A DNA stretch of 64,000 nt from Phellopilus nigrolimitatus (Eukaryota > Basidiomycota > Agaricomycetes > Hymenochaetales > Hymenochaetaceae). The stretch lies in the NCBI GenBank assembly GCA_021029095.1, contig JAJOHG010000006.1, positions 496,001 through 560,000 of the forward strand, given 5' to 3'. The translations under genes were made by a program, and so were the position numbers. Below, piece by piece: positions 59,002 through 64,000 of this stretch; the stretch's first letter is position 1, and the number at the start of each line of letters is the position of its first letter. The notes below the pieces were generated by a model, which did no database searches, was not told the DNA's origin, and was given only the letters and a program-made list of their open reading frames with translations.

Positions 59002-59958
59002 TCAAATGCGTATAGGATGGAACCCCCTTTGCCTGGACCTGGACCTCCTCACAGAGTCTTCAGTCACAATAGCTTCCCCGGTCGGCGTTGGAGGTACATT
59101 CTCTTTGTTGTCACCTCGTCTCCGGGCAGAGCCCGAGTATCTCCGAGTGCGCGCTACGCTGGGCGCCGTACGCACTCGGTCATTCAGAGCGGCTGCCGGT
59201 ACAGGCAAGGAGAAGGGAGTTTCTTCGATAATATCTAAGGTCGAGTCTGAAGTGATGTTCAAGGTAGGTCGACGCAGACGTGGCGACGGGACTGAGGGCC
59301 GCCAAGGAACACCGCGGAGGTTGACAGCTGAATTTGCCCCCAGCGGGACCAAACCGAGCGGAAAGGTAGAGACACGAGTAAATGGAGACCCTTCGATGAT
59401 AAGCCGCGGGAGACTTCTATGACTGCGCCTCCCGCTTCCAGAGACGTCCATGCTGCTTGATGAAGAGAGTGCCGACATAGGGAACGGAGTCTGGTCGAAG
59501 AGGTGCGTGCCAAAGAGAGAGAACTCAGTAGACGATGGGCGAGAAGACGAATGAGACTGCATAAGAGAGTCGCTCGGAGATATAAGGGAGCGCGGGCCGG
59601 AATTCGCGGTAAGCAGTGGCGATAGCTGGTCCCTGGGGCGCTCTTCGTCGAACAGTGGCGAGCTCGGAGACAAAGCTCCAAGCGCAGTACCAGCGCTGGC
59701 GGGAGGCGAGGCGGCTTTCACATGTAATTCCGTTTCCCATGGCCTGTAAACAAACCGAGATGTCAGGAGCGGAGAGGTGGCGCGCGCGACGCCATTCCGT
59801 GAGACGATACGGGTCTCGGCCCAGAGAAAGAGGTACCCCAGCAAGTTTATCGCTGTGAAGAGCTCGGCTGGCACGCCAAGTGCGACGAGCTCCCAGCACG
59901 TCCAAGTCGCGAGAAATATTCGATTGAGCAGACCTCTGTGCATGATGCGCTGTGGCAT
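59002..59958 (-). CDS. unknown protein with N-terminal membrane segments
   Basis: One uninterrupted frame of 318 residues. The N-terminus has hydrophobic stretches (NRIFLATWTCWELVALGVPA, then LFTAINLLGYLFLW) that could form one or two membrane helices, followed by a long Ser/Pro/Arg-rich hydrophilic tail (SALSSSSSMDVSGSGRRS, TRRYSGSARRRGDNKENVPP, RRSRSRQRGFHPIRI). The tail contains several SP/TP sites. The first ATG at 59958 is used; a second lies 15 bases on. No family is recognised. Confidence 0.55.
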   Translation of the reverse strand: MPQRIMHRGLLNRIFLATWTCWELVALGVPAELFTAINLLGYLFLWAETRIVSRNGVARATSPLLTSRFVYRPWETELHVKAASPPASAGTALGALSPSSPLFDEERPRDQLSPLLTANSGPRSLISPSDSLMQSHSSSRPSSTEFSLFGTHLFDQTPFPMSALSSSSSMDVSGSGRRSHRSLPRLIIEGSPFTRVSTFPLGLVPLGANSAVNLRGVPWRPSVPSPRLRRPTLNITSDSTLDIIEETPFSLPVPAAALNDRVRTAPSVARTRRYSGSARRRGDNKENVPPTPTGEAIVTEDSVRRSRSRQRGFHPIRI

Positions 59959-60590
59959 TGCCCTTCCAGCTCTTTATTGAAGGAATGTAAGGCAGGGCGA
60001 GACTTCGGCGCTACAGATGTGCTGGGATGTGGCGAGTTGTGCGGTTTTAACTTGGTCAAATATCTTCAATTATACATATATGGATAAAGAGCACACGCCT
60101 CATGTTGACTATGCCATTCGCGCTGTTCCGCTGGTCTGTTTGAAGCGCTAAGAAAGGATCCCTGAGGCAGCTACGCAGTCGTTTCAAAAGTCGCAAATAG
60201 GCTTTGGACAGCCTCTTGACCGCGATATGTCATTCTTTTCCGACGCTACCGTATATTTTATGGTGACGGCAGTAAAAATATTGACTTCGATGAAGCACTC
60301 ATCTGGATCTTACTTCAGAGCTACGTATGGGTTAAGACTGGTCCTCGACAACTGTTGGCCAGAGAATATGTAACTTTCGTATTGCCTGAGTGCTCGTGAG
60401 TTCGCGGGTTTAAAAAGAAAAAGGATAATGGTCGGAGTCGAGTCGAGTAGTCCCGGAAACTCGGAGTCGACCGCGAGGTGCCACGTTGACCTCACTGACG
60501 TCTGTTCGTGAACAGTTCCCACGCGTCTCTTTCTCCCCACCATCCTCACTCGTTCCTGCTGTAGTTGTTCCGCGCCCGCTCTACACGACC
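59959..60590. promoter_or_regulatory. region between an unknown gene and SAR1
   Basis: Divergent flanks holding the upstream regions of both genes. The stretch before 60591 is CT-rich. No other gene was recognised. Confidence 0.45.
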
Positions 60591-61639
60591 ATGTTCATTA
60601 TCAACTGGTTTTGGGATGTCCTTGCGCAGCTGGGTTCGTCCTCATTATTTCGACCCGTTTTCTGTCAAAGGAGAAAGGAAAGGAATCGCAGCAGTACTGA
60701 CACGCGACGCTGTGCACAGGTCTGTTGCACAAAAACGCCAAAATCCTCTTCCTTGGATTGGACAATGCCGGAAAGACGGTGAGCGGCGCGACATAGTTGG
60801 ACGAGTAAAGGCTTATGCTGACCTATTGGGAAAGACACTTCTTCATATGCTGAAGAACGACCGGCTCGCCGTTCTCCAGCCTACACTCCACCCTAGTGCG
60901 TTCAGCTTCCGTGTCATCCTTTGTATACTAAATGATACAACTCTTACGCGTATACAGCATCCGAGGAGCTCGCCATTGGGAACGTCAAATTCACGACTTA
61001 CGACCTGGGTGGACACATCCAGGGTATGTTCTTGCCTCTGCCGACGCGCAACAGATTGCGCTGACCGGCACGCGTTTATATTTCCGTTCTTCGTCGCAAC
61101 GACAGCTCGGCGCCTCTGGCAAGACTACTTCCCGGAGGTCGATGGTATCGTATTCCTCGTTGACAGCGCGGACCATGAGCGCTTCTCGGAGTCGAAAGAG
61201 GAGCTCGACCAGCTGCTCGCGATCGAGCAGCTCTCAAAGGTGCCGTTCCTCGTACTCGGGAACAAGATCGACGCGCCTGGTGCCGTGAGTGAGGACGAGC
61301 TCCGACACCATCTTGGCCTATATCAGACGACCGGAAAGGTACGTTGTTTCGTTTTGCGAGCCATGTAGGCTGTTGGGCGAAGAATGAGACACTGAGTGCT
61401 CTGTATAGGGTAAGGTCCCTCTAAGCGACATCCGCCCCATTGAAATCTTCATGTGCTCCGTCGTACAGAGACAGGGCTATGGCGAAGGTATGTTTCCTCG
61501 TGTTTGCGTTCATTCAGGCTTGCTGACAGCGTGCTCGCACAAGGTTTCCGCTGGGTCTCGCAATACGTAAGTCTACTTGCGCCTCTCACGAACCGGCACG
61601 ACTCTAACTTGCCTCTTCCCGCTCTTTGTCCAGATCTAA
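60591..61639 (+). CDS. SAR1: COPII small GTPase SAR1
   Basis: Sar1 starts COPII vesicle budding at the ER. The N-terminal amphipathic helix and STAR-like motif [15 protein letters not shown] is followed by [20 protein letters not shown] (P-loop GLDNAGKT), [20 protein letters not shown] (switch I), [20 protein letters not shown] (switch II), [40 protein letters not shown] and [20 protein letters not shown], ending FRWVSQYI. All residues expected for nucleotide binding are present. The last exon codes for only ATC TAA. All junctions are in phase. Confidence 0.97.
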
Positions 61640-62377
61640 ATTTTGTACACGCACTTTAGAAGTTGGGCGTTCGGGGGCTTGGGGGTACTCGTCTTCTTTT
61701 TCTCTAATGTTTCTTCGTTACTTCTTTCACCGTCTATCTGCAGTAGACTGTAGCTCTGCTCTGTCACATTTTCCACATTATACTATTGCATGCATCTCAA
61801 TGATTTCATACTGGACTTTGTTATATTTTCTTGGATCGCCTTCATGGCAATTTGCCTAAGCCGGAAGTGGATATTTACAGGCCACAGACAACGAAGGAAA
61901 GCACCGGCCAATAGTACTATAGGACGAAGCAAAACATAATTTTACTTAAAATGTCTTCTTTGACTTGTACAAGGCACTGTTTCATTCACCAAAAACTATA
62001 AATTAGACATATCGCTCTACGTATACAAATAAAAAAGTGCAAACATGTACGGGAGGTCTGACACCCATTACTCCACCGAGCCCGCGCCCCAATGAAATCG
62101 AGAGCGCAAGCGAAGCAACGAGTTCTTAATCCTCCCGGCGTCGACGTCTTCGCATCACCGAATCGCCGTGTCCTCTGTAGGTATAGCAACGGATCGGCAC
62201 TGTCTATAAGGCTGCGGTAAGAAAAAAGAAAGGAGAAAAGACGCGTCTCCGCTTTATACTCCCGTTTCGCGCTATTTGGCCATATTTGGGAGAACGCCTG
62301 TTTTGGATGGAGGTGCACGGACCGATCCTCTGAGTTTCAGAGCACTTGAAGTGTTTATAAATACACTAGGTCGTGAT
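61640..62377. other. intergenic region between convergent genes
   Basis: 3' flanks of SAR1 (+) and the SRP receptor beta gene (-). No further gene was recognised. Confidence 0.45.
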
Positions 62378-63438
62378 TCATGCAAGGTCATCGAGCCATG
62401 CTCTCAACTCGTCCAATCCGTCAGCATCAGCGCCCTTCTCCTCGGCCGACTTCTCAGCCCCAGCTCCGACTTTCACACACGTCCCCACAAAACCCACCTC
62501 ACCGCCATCCCATTCGGAGAAGCGGAACGCACCGCCCGCGCGGCACTCGAGCCCGCCGAGCTCTGCAATCGCGCCCTCTCCATCGTCTTCTGCGCCGAGC
62601 CCCTCAACACCGATCCCACCCGCCGCAGCCGCGCGCCGCTTCTCGAGTTCGCGCTCGAGCACGGTGCGCACGCGGGCGATCGCGAGGGATGCGCGGTCCT
62701 GTGAGGACGCAGACAAAGACGAACCAGGGGACGAAAGAAGGTCAGTCTTGTGTGCAAGAACGAGTAGCGGTGGCAGCGCGTGCGTGGGCGGAAGGGAGGT
62801 GATCGTGTGGAGGACGTGGTGTAAGTGTCTATTAGATATCTGTATAAGAACGAAATGCGTTTGCTTTTGGATGATAGTATGTACGCACTCTGCGACATCG
62901 CGCCCGTTTCGTGTTATCGTGCTCGCATCGACGACGAACACGATAGCCTTCGCGTCGGGAACATGCGCAGTGAACGCGCTTCGCAGGCGCGGATGGCCCG
63001 GGACGTCTACAAGCTGGAGCTGCTTCTTCGGTGAAGACGGCACGGGTATGAGCGCACTGTTGACTTGAAAGGAGGTGTGCGTCGGGAGTGTGCGTTCGTA
63101 CATCATCTGCGCAGAAACGTTTGTCAATGAGTATAAAATGGATAATACATAGAAGGGTACGTACCGTTGACAGGATTGCAGTCTTCCCGGCATCTTCATT
63201 TCCAACGAGGAGGACCACGTTGCCCTTTAACGCAGACTTCGAGCGAAGAATGTATACCACGACTACAAGCAGAAGAAACTATCTAGATCATGTGCCGAGG
63301 TCTTCGTGAACAGTGACACGCACGAACTATGACCACGACAGCGAGCACTAGCGAGCCAGTAATGAGCGTTTGAGAGGATAGTTGCGGCAGAGCTACCAGA
63401 GCCGGTCTTAAAGACGGCTTTGAGAACATGGCGTCCAT
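62378..63438 (-). CDS. SRPRB: signal recognition particle receptor subunit beta
   Basis: SR-beta is an ER-membrane GTPase that anchors SR-alpha. Exon 1 codes for MDAMFSKPSLRPALVALPQL and a membrane helix (LITGSLVLAVVVIVL). The GTPase domain shows the P-loop GNEDAGKTA, YERTLPTHTSFQVNSALIPV, the switch II region LVDVPGHPRLRSAF, AIVFVVDASTITRNGRDVAE, LHHVLHTITSLPPTHALPPL and LVLAHKTDLLSS. The C-terminal part has a variable Gly/Ala/Glu-rich insert and ends LDELRAWLDDLA. Four exons in phase. A second ATG at 63429 is possible. Divergent from UTP21 with 154 bases between starts. Confidence 0.9.
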
Positions 63439-63592
63439 CGTTGTTACTGTCTACGTCGATGAACGAGTGCAGCACTGGCGCAGACAAACGTGAAGTTAGA
63501 TTGAATCTAACTTAGAATCTTTCGAAATAGGATGAGATCACGTGATGCGACGCTATAATTTTCTGCTGAGCACATTTTGAGCAGTGACGGCG

Positions 63593-64000
63593 ATGGTCCA
63601 GGACGACCTGCCCGCGCGAGGCGCGCCCCCAAAGAAGCGCTCACGCATCGACTCAGCGTCGACAAACGATGCCCCGAAAACCGCAAAGACACCGGCCCGC
63701 CTCTTTGCGCCCTTCCGCGCTCTTGGCCTTGTCACAAACCACGTCCCATTTGTCCTCCAGACACGCTCGTTCAAGGGCGCGACGGATGGCCCGCGCTTAC
63801 ATGTGCTAACTTGCCTCGGGCGCTCCTGGGCAATGTGGGAGGGCGGGAAGATGACTTTGCTTTTTGTCGGTGCGTTCGCTTTGCCTTTTGTCCTGGTGCA
63901 TTTACTCTACTAACATGCTGCGGTGTCGAAGGGCCGGATTGTCTTGATGCTATTACATGTCTTGCGATGAGTGGAGACTTTATTTGGGCTTCGACAGGTC
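63593..64000 (+). CDS. UTP21: U3 snoRNP protein UTP21 (WDR36), 5' part
   Basis: Utp21 is a tandem WD40 protein of the small-subunit processome acting in 18S rRNA maturation. The N-terminus has a basic leader (MVQDDLPARGAPPKKRSRID) and then the conserved RLFAPFRALGLVTNHVPFVL, QTRSFKGATDGPRLHVLTCL, GRSWAMWEGGKMTLLFVG and, after a 61-base intron, PDCLDAITCLAMSGDFIWAS. The gene runs off the end of the window; only about 110 of an expected 900 or more residues are present. Confidence 0.93.

Noticed and set aside
1..64000. CRISPR arrays, operons, ribosome binding sites, prokaryotic insertion sequences
   Set aside because: The window is eukaryotic with spliceosomal introns throughout; no regularly spaced repeats or bacterial-type signals were seen.

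Overview
This window is nuclear DNA of a filamentous basidiomycete fungus, most likely an agaricomycete. The signs are gene-dense DNA on both strands, genes split by many introns of about 50-70 bases (donors mostly GTGCG, GTAAG or GTATG), an F-box protein of the type expanded in mushrooms, and a tyrosine-kinase-like (TKL) kinase with the HGD version of the catalytic loop common in basidiomycetes. I built the gene models by joining exons by eye, so single splice sites may be wrong.

Layout. 0-8 kb: an unresolved fragment, an F-box protein, a LEA2-type membrane protein, V-ATPase subunit D and a tyrosine phosphatase. 8.3-15 kb: the accessory-looking part. A tail-anchored FHA/coiled-coil protein of the SLMAP/Far9/Far10 type (STRIPAK complex) is followed directly by a chimeric gene. 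That gene carries two FHA modules resembling its neighbour's, fused to a TKL kinase domain. Its 3' half lies in a strikingly CpG-poor block that also holds a tRNA-Pro(AGG) gene with an intron. 15-23 kb: FAM50/XAP5, mitochondrial uS13, Ran GTPase, BCS1 and BUD23. 22.7-25.6 kb: a gene-poor patch with decayed F-box/leucine-rich-repeat-like fragments and a 586-bp element bounded by near-identical inverted repeats of about 115 bp. 25.6-42.4 kb: RCL1, NPR2, UBA3, an RRN6-like factor, a mitochondrial carrier, OGG1, N-myristoyltransferase and mitochondrial uL3. 42.9-64 kb: an unknown protein, a PAP2 lipid phosphatase, PPP4R2, an RGG-rich protein, eIF1, SNRNP27, an RRM protein, CBP20, GMF, PIG-M, two unknowns, SAR1, SRP receptor beta, and the start of UTP21.

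The conserved genes are unrelated in pathway but lean towards RNA and ribosome biology: rRNA transcription (RRN6-like), rRNA processing and modification (RCL1, BUD23, UTP21), mitoribosome (uS13m, uL3m), splicing (FAM50, SNRNP27), cap binding (CBP20) and initiation (eIF1). Several neighbours are divergent pairs sharing 100-270 bp of upstream DNA: FAM50/uS13m, NPR2/UBA3, RRN6-like/carrier, SNRNP27/RRM, CBP20/GMF, SRPRB/UTP21.

Caution: five conserved genes (VMA8, BCS1, BUD23, RCL1, PIG-M) carry one or more single-base frameshifts in an otherwise well-conserved reading. Assembly error is the simplest explanation, but real decay cannot be excluded from sequence alone. The most interesting object is the FHA-FHA-kinase gene at 11421-14649.
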